In this document: piece by piece, positions 55,004 to 63,313 of the stretch
Layout: the number at the start of each line of letters is the position of its first letter
Position numbering within the stretch: the first letter of the stretch is position 1
DNA from: Spongiihabitans sp965206355
GTDB taxonomy: Bacteria > Pseudomonadota > Gammaproteobacteria > Arenicellales > Poriferihabitantaceae
Direction of reading: 5' to 3'
NCBI GenBank assembly: GCA_965206355.1
Contig: OZ242212.1
Span: 1,736,001-1,800,000, forward strand
DNA length: 64,000 nucleotides
Translations under genes and position numbers: made by a program
The notes under the pieces: generated by a model
Database searches by the model: none
What the model saw: the letters and a program-made list of their open reading frames with translations, nothing else
What the model was told of the DNA's origin: nothing

Positions 55004-55738
55004 ATGAGTTCATTCCTGTCTGCCGTTAGATTCCTAACCCGACTGCCATTCGCTCAAGATTCGGTATATCATAGCGGATTATCCGGCGAGGCAGTGAGCG
55101 GGTATGCGCCCGTGGGGATGCTCATTGGTCTCGTGCTTGCCGCGATAGCATGGTTTTTATGGCAGTGGCTTGCGCTAGCACCCGCCATAGTTGCGATTAT
55201 CGTGCTGGCAATCTGGAGCGGCATCACCGGCGCGTTGCATCTGGACGGATTAGCCGATTGTGGTGATGCTTGGATGGGTGGGCATACGGCAGAGCAGATG
55301 CTGGAAATTATGAAAGATACTGCCTGCGGTGTCGGTGCGATTGTTGCTGTGTCGCTGGTGTTGTTGGCAAAGTTCAGTGCCTTATCACTCTTGTTGCAAC
55401 AGGGCGACTGGATACTATTGCTTTTCCCGCCAGTGATTGCGCGTATGGCATTGAGCATCGTTATTTGTGTAACGCCATACATTCGCCATGACGGTATCGG
55501 TGCATCACTACAATCGAATCTGTCAATCAAAATGATTGCAATATGCGGCTTGGTGTTAGCCGTTTTGCTGTGTCTTATTTCATGGCTATCATTTGTTATT
55601 TCCGTGCTGGCAAGTGCAATCGCATGTTCGCTCATCTATTATGGCTTTATAAAACGAGTGCAGGGTGCGACCGGCGATATTTACGGCGCATTGGTCGAAA
55701 TTACTGAGTCTTTTGTGCTGATTGGATTGGTGATTTGA
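55004..55738 (+). CDS. cobS: adenosylcobinamide-GDP ribazoletransferase (cobalamin synthase)
   Basis: A 244-residue membrane enzyme that joins GDP-cobinamide and alpha-ribazole. Start FLSAVRFLTRLPF, AIWSGITGALHLDGLADCGDAWMGG with the metal-binding Asp residues, and MKDTACGVGAIVAV are diagnostic. About six membrane helices. It lies 15 bp after cobC and ends the cluster. Confidence 0.95.
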   Translation: MSSFLSAVRFLTRLPFAQDSVYHSGLSGEAVSGYAPVGMLIGLVLAAIAWFLWQWLALAPAIVAIIVLAIWSGITGALHLDGLADCGDAWMGGHTAEQMLEIMKDTACGVGAIVAVSLVLLAKFSALSLLLQQGDWILLLFPPVIARMALSIVICVTPYIRHDGIGASLQSNLSIKMIAICGLVLAVLLCLISWLSFVISVLASAIACSLIYYGFIKRVQGATGDIYGALVEITESFVLIGLVI

Positions 55739-55808
55739 ATGCAATAGGGATGCGGCTACGCCGACCAATATCTTCTGCTTATGGCGTGTATTCGGTTAAA
55801 ATCGACTG

Positions 55809-57857
55809 ATGACGGCTTTAAGAAAATACAATCTGGTCAGCAATTTTGCTCCGGCGGGAGACCAGCCTGTGGCCATCAATACGCTGATTGCGGGTATTGA
55901 AAATGGCGAAGAATTTCAGACCTTACTGGGGGTAACGGGATCGGGCAAGACCTTCACGATGGCAAACATTATTGCCGCTACCAGTCGTCCGGCACTTATT
56001 CTTGCTCACAACAAAACGCTGGCAGCGCAACTGTATTCGGAGATGCGGGATTTTTTTCCGGAAAATGCTGTTGAATACTTTGTTTCGTACTACGATTATT
56101 ATCAGCCGGAAGCGTATGTGCCCGGCTCCGACACCTATATTGAAAAAGATGCGTCTGTCAATGATCATATTGACCAAATGCGACTATCCGCAACCAAGGC
56201 ATTGTTGGAAAGAGCTGATGTCATCATTGTTGGAACGGTATCGGCAATCTATGGTTTAGGCGATCCCGCTGCCTACCATGACATGATTTTGCATTTGAAA
56301 AAAGGCGATAATATAGAGCAACGAGCCATACTACGGCGACTCGCCGAATTACAATATATTCGTAATGATCTGGAACTGAGGCGCAGCACTTTTCGCGTGC
56401 GTGGTGATGTTATTGATGTTTATCCGGCGGAATCGGAACGTCTGGCAATTCGTATTGAATTATTTGGTGATGAAGTCGAACATATTTCAAGGTTTGACCC
56501 GCTTACTGGTGGAGTTGAGGAACATCTTAACCGAATAACCGTTTATCCAAAAAGTCATTATGTGACGGCTCGGGAAACTATTCTCGGCATTCTTGACGAT
56601 GTCAAACAGGAGTTGCAGGAACGGCTGGTGCAGTTGCGTGATGCTGGGAAACTGGTCGAAGCACAACGCCTTGAACAACGTACTTTATACGATCTGGAAA
56701 TGATGCACGAACTCGGATATTGTAATGGCATCGAAAATTACTCGCGCTATCTGTCAGGTCGCCATGCCGGAATGCCACCGCCGACACTGATGGATTACAT
56801 ACCGGATAATGCTATCCTATTCATCGATGAGAGCCATGCCACCATTCCTCAGCTTGGTGCGATGTACCGAGGCGACCGTTCGCGCAAAGAAACCCTGATT
56901 GAATATGGCTTTCGCTTACCGTCGGCATTGGATAACCGACCATTACAATTTAATGAGTTTGAAAACCTGATTCCACAGGTTATCTTCGTTTCTGCAACAC
57001 CGGGAAGTTATGAAGAGACACATTCCGCCGCGGTTGTAGAACAAGTTGTGCGACCAACCGGTTTGCTCGACCCGGAACTGGAAATGCGACCAGTTGAATC
57101 GCAGGTCGATGACTTGCTTTCTGAAATAAATAAGCGGGTGGCAGTCAATGAAAGGGTTTTGGTAACCACTTTGACCAAGCGAATGGCTGAGGATTTGACC
57201 GAGTATTATCACGAACATAATATTCGGGTACGGTATTTGCATTCGGATATTGATACCGTAGAACGAGTCGAAATTATTCGGGATTTAAGGAAGGGTGTCT
57301 TTGATGTATTGGTCGGCATCAATTTACTCAGGGAAGGGCTGGACATTCCCGAGGTTTCTCTGGTAGCCATACTTGACGCCGACAAGGAAGGATTTTTACG
57401 CTCAACACGCTCGCTGATTCAAACCATTGGTCGGGCTGCCAGAAACATAAATGGGAGCGTTATTTTGTATGCAGATAAGGAAACCAACTCGATCCGGCAG
57501 GCGACACAGGAAACCAACCGCCGCCGCCACAAACAAAGCATTTATAATGAGCGCAATAATATTGAAGCTAAATCTATTATCAAACCGGTTAAGGATATTA
57601 TTGATGGGGCACACTCTGAATATCGAACAAATGATTCATCGTGGAATGATATGCCAGATCAGGACAGCATTGCCGAAGAAGCTGAAACATATCGCCAGCA
57701 CTCACCTAAAGAACTGGGTAAATTACTGAAAAAACTTGAAAAGGAGATGTACAGCTACGCCAAAAATCTAGAGTTTGAAGCCGCAGCCAGCATTCGTAAT
57801 CGCATCACCCGAATACGAAAGGTACAAATTTTAGACTACGACGTGATGAAAATGTAG
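55809..57857 (+). CDS. uvrB: excinuclease ABC subunit B
   Basis: 682 residues, full length. Walker A GVTGSGKTFTMAN, the beta-hairpin YYDYYQPEAYVPGSDTYIEK-type region, ILFIDESHATIPQLG, helicase motifs (FVSATPG, LVGINLLREGLDIPE, QTIGRAARN) and a C-terminal UVR motif (LEKEMYSYAKNLEFEAAASI) that binds UvrC. Nucleotide excision repair. A 71-bp gap follows cobS, and element copy 7 follows its stop. Confidence 0.97.
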   Translation: MTALRKYNLVSNFAPAGDQPVAINTLIAGIENGEEFQTLLGVTGSGKTFTMANIIAATSRPALILAHNKTLAAQLYSEMRDFFPENAVEYFVSYYDYYQPEAYVPGSDTYIEKDASVNDHIDQMRLSATKALLERADVIIVGTVSAIYGLGDPAAYHDMILHLKKGDNIEQRAILRRLAELQYIRNDLELRRSTFRVRGDVIDVYPAESERLAIRIELFGDEVEHISRFDPLTGGVEEHLNRITVYPKSHYVTARETILGILDDVKQELQERLVQLRDAGKLVEAQRLEQRTLYDLEMMHELGYCNGIENYSRYLSGRHAGMPPPTLMDYIPDNAILFIDESHATIPQLGAMYRGDRSRKETLIEYGFRLPSALDNRPLQFNEFENLIPQVIFVSATPGSYEETHSAAVVEQVVRPTGLLDPELEMRPVESQVDDLLSEINKRVAVNERVLVTTLTKRMAEDLTEYYHEHNIRVRYLHSDIDTVERVEIIRDLRKGVFDVLVGINLLREGLDIPEVSLVAILDADKEGFLRSTRSLIQTIGRAARNINGSVILYADKETNSIRQATQETNRRRHKQSIYNERNNIEAKSIIKPVKDIIDGAHSEYRTNDSSWNDMPDQDSIAEEAETYRQHSPKELGKLLKKLEKEMYSYAKNLEFEAAASIRNRITRIRKVQILDYDVMKM

Positions 57858-57914
57858 CTGAACTGCGTTTGGAAATTAGCAGTGATGTTAGCGTTGTTGA
57901 TGGAGTTTCATTCT

Positions 57915-58053
57915 GAGACCTTTGCACGAAAGCCATTTCACCTGCATGCTGCGTTCAAAACGTACTCAATCGGTCATTTATAAGCATAAACTCCCTCATT
58001 CCGTGCGTTTTTGCCTGGCCTGAAAGCGAAATCATCTTCCGTGCAAAGGTCTC
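57915..58053 (+). mobile_element. 139-bp MITE-like element, copy 7
   Basis: Forward copy with ATTCT on both sides (5-bp duplication). It lies between uvrB and the SIS gene, which converge on it. Its last two bases form part of the TGA stop of the SIS gene, but the pre-insertion sequence would also give TGA, so that gene is not altered. Confidence 0.94.
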
Positions 58054-59080
58054 ATTCTGTTTGGATTGCTTTTTTAAGATGCGGGGGTTGGTCTGGATTT
58101 AATCCGCGCAGGCGCGATACTTTTTCTGCCAATCCATAAAAACTTTGAATCTGTGTCATTGGGGCATGGGCAGGATCAAGAGCGGTCAGGGTCGGCAGCG
58201 ATGTCGCAGAACTTGTACTGGAAGTCAGAAAAACCTGCTCGCTTCTGTTGCTAAATGTATTGGCAAGGTTAATGACACTCGCTTCGGTTTCATCTGCCTG
58301 AGAAAACATCAGCACTGGAAAATCACGATCAACTAAAGCCATTGGTCCATGCTGAATTTCTGCCGCACTGAACGCTTCGGCATGAAGGCAAGCTGTTTCC
58401 TTGAGTTTAAGGGCGGCTTCCTGAGCAATGCCAAAACCAAGACCACGACCGACAACGAATAAGCTACGTGTGTCGGCAAGTGGATGTGCTGCGATTGACC
58501 AGTCCAGTTGTTGTGCGTTTTGCAAATGTGTTGGCAACGCTTGCAGGGCATCTATCATGTCGGCATTTCCCTGCCACAGAGTAACGATTTGCAGGATACT
58601 GGCGAGCGAGCTGATAAAAGATTTGGTTGCCGCGACACTGTGTTCTGCTCCAGCATGAAGGGGTAAAACAACATCGACCACGTTTGCCAAAGGTGAATCG
58701 GTGACATTGAGCAATCCCACAATAAAGGCACCCGCTCGCTTCGCCCATTGTGCGCTGGCAATCAGATCGGGGCTTTGACCCGATTGCGAGATGGTTAAAA
58801 ACAATGCACCACGCAGGTTCTGTGGGGTAGCATATAGGGCACTGACCGAGGGTGCTGCGGATGCTACGGGAATACCTAATCGAGTCTCTATGAGATATTT
58901 TGCATAGGTTGCGGCATGATCCGATGACCCTCTGGCACAAGTGATAATCAGGAGGGGCAGGGCGGATTTAAGTCGTCGCGCAAGCTGCCGACACGCTGTG
59001 TTATTTTCGCTCAACATACGCTGCACAGCGGCAGGTGCTTGGGCCGTTTCCTGTGCCATCAATGAGGGCGACTCGGTCAT
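58052..59080 (-). CDS. SIS-domain sugar isomerase/deaminase (GlmS C-terminal/AgaS-like)
   Basis: 342 residues, two SIS domains. CARGSSDHAATYAKYLIE (first sugar-phosphate loop), TISQSGQSPDLIAS, AVAATKSFISSLA-like SVAATKSF, VVGRGLGFGIAQEAALKLKE and EIQHGPMALV with C-terminal AEKVSRLRGLNPDQPPHLKK are typical of glucosamine-6-phosphate deaminase/isomerase-like proteins lacking the amidotransferase half. Start ATG at 59080; a longer reading crosses a 15-bp hairpin. Last gene of the sugar-type transporter cluster. Confidence 0.88.
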   Translation of the reverse strand: MTESPSLMAQETAQAPAAVQRMLSENNTACRQLARRLKSALPLLIITCARGSSDHAATYAKYLIETRLGIPVASAAPSVSALYATPQNLRGALFLTISQSGQSPDLIASAQWAKRAGAFIVGLLNVTDSPLANVVDVVLPLHAGAEHSVAATKSFISSLASILQIVTLWQGNADMIDALQALPTHLQNAQQLDWSIAAHPLADTRSLFVVGRGLGFGIAQEAALKLKETACLHAEAFSAAEIQHGPMALVDRDFPVLMFSQADETEASVINLANTFSNRSEQVFLTSSTSSATSLPTLTALDPAHAPMTQIQSFYGLAEKVSRLRGLNPDQPPHLKKAIQTE

Positions 59081-59139
59081 GAGTGTAGGAATTAAAAATT
59101 GAGACTGACGGTTGGATTCTCTGCCAGCCTGAAAGCAAC

Positions 59140-59173
59140 CCCCCATTCCCTCCTGACAAGGAGGGAATGGGGG
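59140..59173 (-). other. perfect 15-bp hairpin between ABC ATPase and SIS genes
   Basis: CCCCCATTCCCTCCT (59140-59154), loop GACA, AGGAGGGAATGGGGG (59159-59173). Very stable, no T-run on the minus strand, so not a standard terminator; it may protect mRNA or mark a transcript break between the transporter genes and the SIS gene. Confidence 0.85.
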
Positions 59174-59203
59174 TGGAAAGTCTCCCAACTCCCAATTTGT
59201 AAT

Positions 59204-59965
59204 TCAATCGGCACCGGTAATCATCGTTACTATTTCATTTTTGTCGGTGTTTCTGGTTTCACGCACACCAATCTGAATACCGCGCATGAGTACACAAATT
59301 CGGTCCGCCAGTCTGAAAACCTGATCCAGACTATGGCTGATTATCAAAATAGCGAGATTTCGTTCTCTTAGTGCTGCAATGGTTTTCTCCACCCGCGCCG
59401 TTTCCGCGACCCCCAGTGCGGCGGTTGGCTCGTCCAGCAAAATTAATTTTTGTGCCCAATGGGTTGCACGGGCAATGGCAACCCCTTGTCGTTGCCCACC
59501 GGAAAGGTTGCGGATTGTGGTACGAACTGATGGAATTCGAACATCCAGTTGGTCAACCAGCTGTTGCGTTTGCTGTAGCATTGCTTTTCGATCAAGCAGA
59601 TTAAATGGAGTATGCGTCAGTTCACGACCGAGAAACATATTCATATAAACAGGCTGTTGGTCTGCGAGCGCAAGATCTTGATAAACCACTTCAATGCCAC
59701 GTTTTCGGGCACTGCTGGCATTCACAAACGAAACCTGTTCACCATCAAGATACATCTTTCCAGATGTCGGCATATGGACACCAGAGATGGTTTTTACCAA
59801 CGTAGATTTGCCCGCACCATTATCACCAACAAGTGCGACAATTTCGCCGGCATAAAGGTTGAGTGAGAAGTTTTCGATGGCGACTATACCGCCAAAAACT
59901 TTATGGATACGGTCTAACGCTAATACGGGAACAGCGTTAGTGACCCCATCCTGACTCGGATTCAT
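59204..59965 (-). CDS. sugar-type ABC transporter ATP-binding protein (FrcA-like)
   Basis: 253 residues with a single ATPase domain, as in FrcA (RbsA has two). Walker A GDNGAGKSTLVK, IEVVYQDLALAD (Q-loop region of the CUT2 family), signature LSGGQRQGVAIARA, Walker B LILLDEPTAAL and H-loop IISHSLDQVFRLADR. The ATG at 59965 overlaps the stop of the PLP-protein gene by 4 bp. Confidence 0.93.
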   Translation of the reverse strand: MNPSQDGVTNAVPVLALDRIHKVFGGIVAIENFSLNLYAGEIVALVGDNGAGKSTLVKTISGVHMPTSGKMYLDGEQVSFVNASSARKRGIEVVYQDLALADQQPVYMNMFLGRELTHTPFNLLDRKAMLQQTQQLVDQLDVRIPSVRTTIRNLSGGQRQGVAIARATHWAQKLILLDEPTAALGVAETARVEKTIAALRERNLAILIISHSLDQVFRLADRICVLMRGIQIGVRETRNTDKNEIVTMITGAD

Positions 59966-61170
59966 GCTACAACACCCGGCCAATCCTGCGTTTCACCAAA
60001 ACTATTTTCAATCGTTTCCACCGTTGGCTGACCGCTACTAACACCAGAGATTGCAGCAGTGAAAGCGCGGGTAACAAACGCCTGACCCCGGAAACCAAAG
60101 ATGACAGAATCGCCTGTTTTGGGGGAAACAACACCAGAACGGTCAATCATGCCATAGTAGTCAATTGCCGATGGTGGTGGAATTTCGACACTCGCCATGG
60201 CCGAAGCAGCCACTGTTGGCGTATCAGAAACGATTGCCTGCACATCGTAGTCGGGGAACACCGGATCAATATAAAGTCCACCTCCAAAGCAATACGCATT
60301 ACCACCGTGGCAATGTGAAATTTCACTAAGATAGAGAACGGCAGGCTCTTCAGGAAGGTCTTCAATGGCATGGAGTGGCGTGGTTCCATGTAGCCCGTTA
60401 CCGGGTTCACACTGTGTTGCACCGGCTTGTGCCAATGCTGCCAGAACGATTGAAGATGTGGTGCCTGGCGCATTTATTTCAATCTCATAGCGGCCACTTT
60501 TTGCCAGCAATTCAGCCGCCCGCGACAACGTGGTCAGGTTGGGGGTGGGCGACACCTTGCCAGTCTTATGATCAAACAAAAGTGCTGGAAAGGTGGTTAT
60601 TCCAGAAAAGCGAGCACCATTCATGTCGTCAATCTGTCTGGCAACCGCAACAATATCCTCGGCTCGAAAGCCACCTTCATGACCACGGTAGAAGATGTCT
60701 CCTTCGCTTTGTATGCGTGTAAGCAAGTTCTGGGTTCGTCCGACATGGTATGACGCCGTCGCCGCCTGCAATGCTTTTTCCTGACTAAACACAGTCCAGT
60801 AATCGGGCTGTAACCGCTTTGCAGCCGTTGCCGCTTCAAATTGAGGTATCTGCACCAAATGCCCTAAATGACCGATTTTCAGACCCGCTCGAGCACAAGC
60901 CCAGGCACAGATCATATCCACCGCCACCGCGCGATCTATGCCGCCACGCATAATCGCCTTGCAGAAACTACTATTGCGTCCGACCTGCTTGGTCATGGCG
61001 AAAGTTTTCATATCCAAGTGGTTAGCTTGCGTTGTGAACAGACGCGCATTATGTTCTACCGCATCCAAATCAAGCACATAGGCATTCGGCGGCAGTTTCC
61101 CCTGCTGATGAAGCTGAATGGCCGCCTCGATAAACTGTGGGTTGCGTCGTCTCAAAACATCAAGAAACAT
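59962..61170 (-). CDS. PLP-dependent alanine-racemase-fold protein (YhfX-like)
   Basis: 402 residues. NAYVLDLDAVEHNARLF begins a fold-type III PLP barrel; the likely PLP Lys is in FAMTKQVGRN (about 60). Later GEYEIEINAPGTTS-like INAPGTTSS, QCEPGNGLHGTTP, GGGLYIDPVF and GFRGQAFVTRAF match the YhfX family. Enzymatic role is unsettled (amino-acid racemase or related). It is embedded between permease and ATPase genes of the importer, so it probably acts on the imported compound. Confidence 0.82.
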   Translation of the reverse strand: MFLDVLRRRNPQFIEAAIQLHQQGKLPPNAYVLDLDAVEHNARLFTTQANHLDMKTFAMTKQVGRNSSFCKAIMRGGIDRAVAVDMICAWACARAGLKIGHLGHLVQIPQFEAATAAKRLQPDYWTVFSQEKALQAATASYHVGRTQNLLTRIQSEGDIFYRGHEGGFRAEDIVAVARQIDDMNGARFSGITTFPALLFDHKTGKVSPTPNLTTLSRAAELLAKSGRYEIEINAPGTTSSIVLAALAQAGATQCEPGNGLHGTTPLHAIEDLPEEPAVLYLSEISHCHGGNAYCFGGGLYIDPVFPDYDVQAIVSDTPTVAASAMASVEIPPPSAIDYYGMIDRSGVVSPKTGDSVIFGFRGQAFVTRAFTAAISGVSSGQPTVETIENSFGETQDWPGVVA

Positions 61171-61193
61171 ACTGCTTCCCTCCCGTAATCTTG

Positions 61194-62147
61194 CTAGCGA
61201 CTGACATCGCGCAAGGATATTGCGACGGCGATGAGTATAATTAGACCACGCACAATCATCTGATCAGAAACCGGCAGGCCCATCAGAATCAGACCGTTGT
61301 TCAACATACCCATAAGCAGCGAACCGACCAGGGCACCGATAATTGAACCCTTGCCACCATTGAGTGCTGTTCCACCGACAATAACAGCAGCAATCACAGT
61401 CATTAAATCGCTTTCACCTAATGTATATTTGGCAGCCTGAATACGACCGGCATACAACAGACCGGCCAGCCCTGCACAGAAACCGCTTATCATCAACACC
61501 GATAAGCGAATACGCGCTACTTTTATTCCAGACACTTGGGCAGCACGCGGATTATCGCCAGTTGCCATAACATGAGCACCGAATCGGATTTGGCGATAGA
61601 CGATATGCCCGACCAGAGTGGCAATGAGAGTCCACAAAATCAGCGAGGGCACACCTAAAAAAGAACCTGATCCAAAAAAACCGGTGAACGTATCATTCAC
61701 AACTGGAATGGAGCGAAGTTGGGTCATTGATCTAGCAATGCCGGCAAATAGCCCCATGGTTGCCAAGGTGACCAAGAATGACGGTAACCGTAAATAAGCG
61801 ACCAGCACACCGTTGATTGAGCCAATCAAAAATCCGGCACTGAGCCCGGCAACAACACCGGCAAACATTGAATACCCCTGCATGATAACCGCCGCCGCCA
61901 AGGCAGAAACGGCAACAATTGAACCAAATGAAAGGTCTATTTCCCCCGCCGACAACACGAACACCAAGCCAATCGCCATGATTGTGGCTGGTGCGGTTTG
62001 CAAAACAATGTTGAATATATTGCGGGTCGTTAAAAAGCCATCATCGTGCAGGGTTATTGCAAAGAACAGAAAAACCAGCAAAAAACCGATATAGATCAGA
62101 TATTGTTGCAAATGGAAGCGTTGCCATGCTGATTTAAGCCAAATCAT
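61194..62147 (-). CDS. sugar-type ABC transporter permease (RbsC/FrcC-like)
   Basis: 317 residues with about nine to ten membrane helices. FVLSAGEIDLSFGSIVAVSA is the diagnostic CUT2 permease segment; GIKVARIRLSVLMISGFCAGLAGLL and VIVGGTALNGGKGSIIGALVG are also conserved. It lies between the binding-protein gene and the YhfX-like gene. Confidence 0.94.
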   Translation of the reverse strand: MIWLKSAWQRFHLQQYLIYIGFLLVFLFFAITLHDDGFLTTRNIFNIVLQTAPATIMAIGLVFVLSAGEIDLSFGSIVAVSALAAAVIMQGYSMFAGVVAGLSAGFLIGSINGVLVAYLRLPSFLVTLATMGLFAGIARSMTQLRSIPVVNDTFTGFFGSGSFLGVPSLILWTLIATLVGHIVYRQIRFGAHVMATGDNPRAAQVSGIKVARIRLSVLMISGFCAGLAGLLYAGRIQAAKYTLGESDLMTVIAAVIVGGTALNGGKGSIIGALVGSLLMGMLNNGLILMGLPVSDQMIVRGLIILIAVAISLRDVSR

Positions 62148-62210
62148 AAAACTTTCACGGCAGGATTAGGTTTATCCATACTACTTGAGCTTACAGCGGC
62201 ATCCGATACG

Positions 62211-63284
62211 CTATTTGCTCGCCTCAATAACGTTTTTCGGAGCTTTTTTATGCTGTGACCGCATCCAGCCTTCTTCAACATTATCGGCGGTGACTGTTAC
62301 CGCTGGAACGACCACGAACGGAGGAGTTTTTTCTCCTACCAGTGCTCGCGCACCAGCTGCTGCCATCGTTCGACCAAGTTCATAGGCCTCATCGGCAATA
62401 ATCGCCACCACATTGCCGCCTTTGACCATGTCGAGCGCAATCGGCTCGGAAAGATCAAGTGTTACAATTTTAGTGGTTTTATTGCCATTGGCGCGCAGTG
62501 CTGCAAGCACCCCTTCAGCAGGACCCGCCCAAGTCACATAGATACCACCCAGATCAGGGTTTTTGAGGAGCATGGCATTGGCAATATCTTCTGCTCGCGC
62601 CGGATCACTGATGCCTTGCTCGGCTACGATTTTAATATCGGCATAATCATTTTCAATGGTTGTCTTAAAGGCATTGTCGCGCTGGTTGGTCACATAGTAG
62701 CTGGCATCGTGATATATCCAGCCCACCGTGCCTTTATCTCTCATTGATTTTGCCAGCGCGTCCGCAGCCTGTTTGCCCATCTGGAACAAATCATCAGTGA
62801 CAATGGCCACATAATCCTGCGAATGTTTGTAATCCTGCGGCAAGTTGGACAGAAAAACCAGTTTCACCCCGTTTGCTTTGGCTTCTTTGAAAGCGGCGGC
62901 TGATGTTACTGGATCCAGCGGCAATGACAAGATAATGTTTGGATTTTTTGCCATCACGGTTTCGATATCACTACGTTGCTTGGCGGCATCAAATCCGGCA
63001 TTGGTGATGGCAACAATTTCAATGCCTAAACGATTGAATTCATCGCTTGCACCGGCAGAAACGGCATTGACGAAATCCGATTGATCATGCCATAGCAATG
63101 CCGCTTTGTATTTTCCATCTCGAAGTATGTCCAGCTTACTGTCAGGCACGATAACGGCTGATGACGAGGTTGCGGCTTCTCCACCGGGGCCAATGGTTTG
63201 TGCATTAACCATGACACTGAACAACATGACACCAAACAATAGGGTGGCAACCGGTGTGACTGCGATTAATTTTCTGAAATTCAT
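62211..63284 (-). CDS. sugar-type ABC transporter periplasmic binding protein
   Basis: 357 residues, signal peptide (LLFGVMLFSVMVNA), then a Peripla_BP_4 type I fold: KAALLWHDQSDFVNAVSAGA, IILSLPLDPVTSAAAFKEA, VAIVTDDLFQMGKQAADALA and late IADEAYELGRTMAAAGA. The ATG at 63284 is preceded by GAGGGGAT. The ligand cannot be deduced; neighbours point to an amino-sugar or amino-acid derivative. Confidence 0.92.
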   Translation of the reverse strand: MNFRKLIAVTPVATLLFGVMLFSVMVNAQTIGPGGEAATSSSAVIVPDSKLDILRDGKYKAALLWHDQSDFVNAVSAGASDEFNRLGIEIVAITNAGFDAAKQRSDIETVMAKNPNIILSLPLDPVTSAAAFKEAKANGVKLVFLSNLPQDYKHSQDYVAIVTDDLFQMGKQAADALAKSMRDKGTVGWIYHDASYYVTNQRDNAFKTTIENDYADIKIVAEQGISDPARAEDIANAMLLKNPDLGGIYVTWAGPAEGVLAALRANGNKTTKIVTLDLSEPIALDMVKGGNVVAIIADEAYELGRTMAAAGARALVGEKTPPFVVVPAVTVTADNVEEGWMRSQHKKAPKNVIEASK

Positions 63285-63313
63285 GACATCCCCTCTCTCA
63301 ATAACATGCGAAA

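Noticed and set aside
58052..58054. Idea that MITE copy 7 truncates the SIS gene
   Set aside because: Restoring the pre-insertion sequence from the left flank still gives TGA at the same codon, so the gene end is unchanged.
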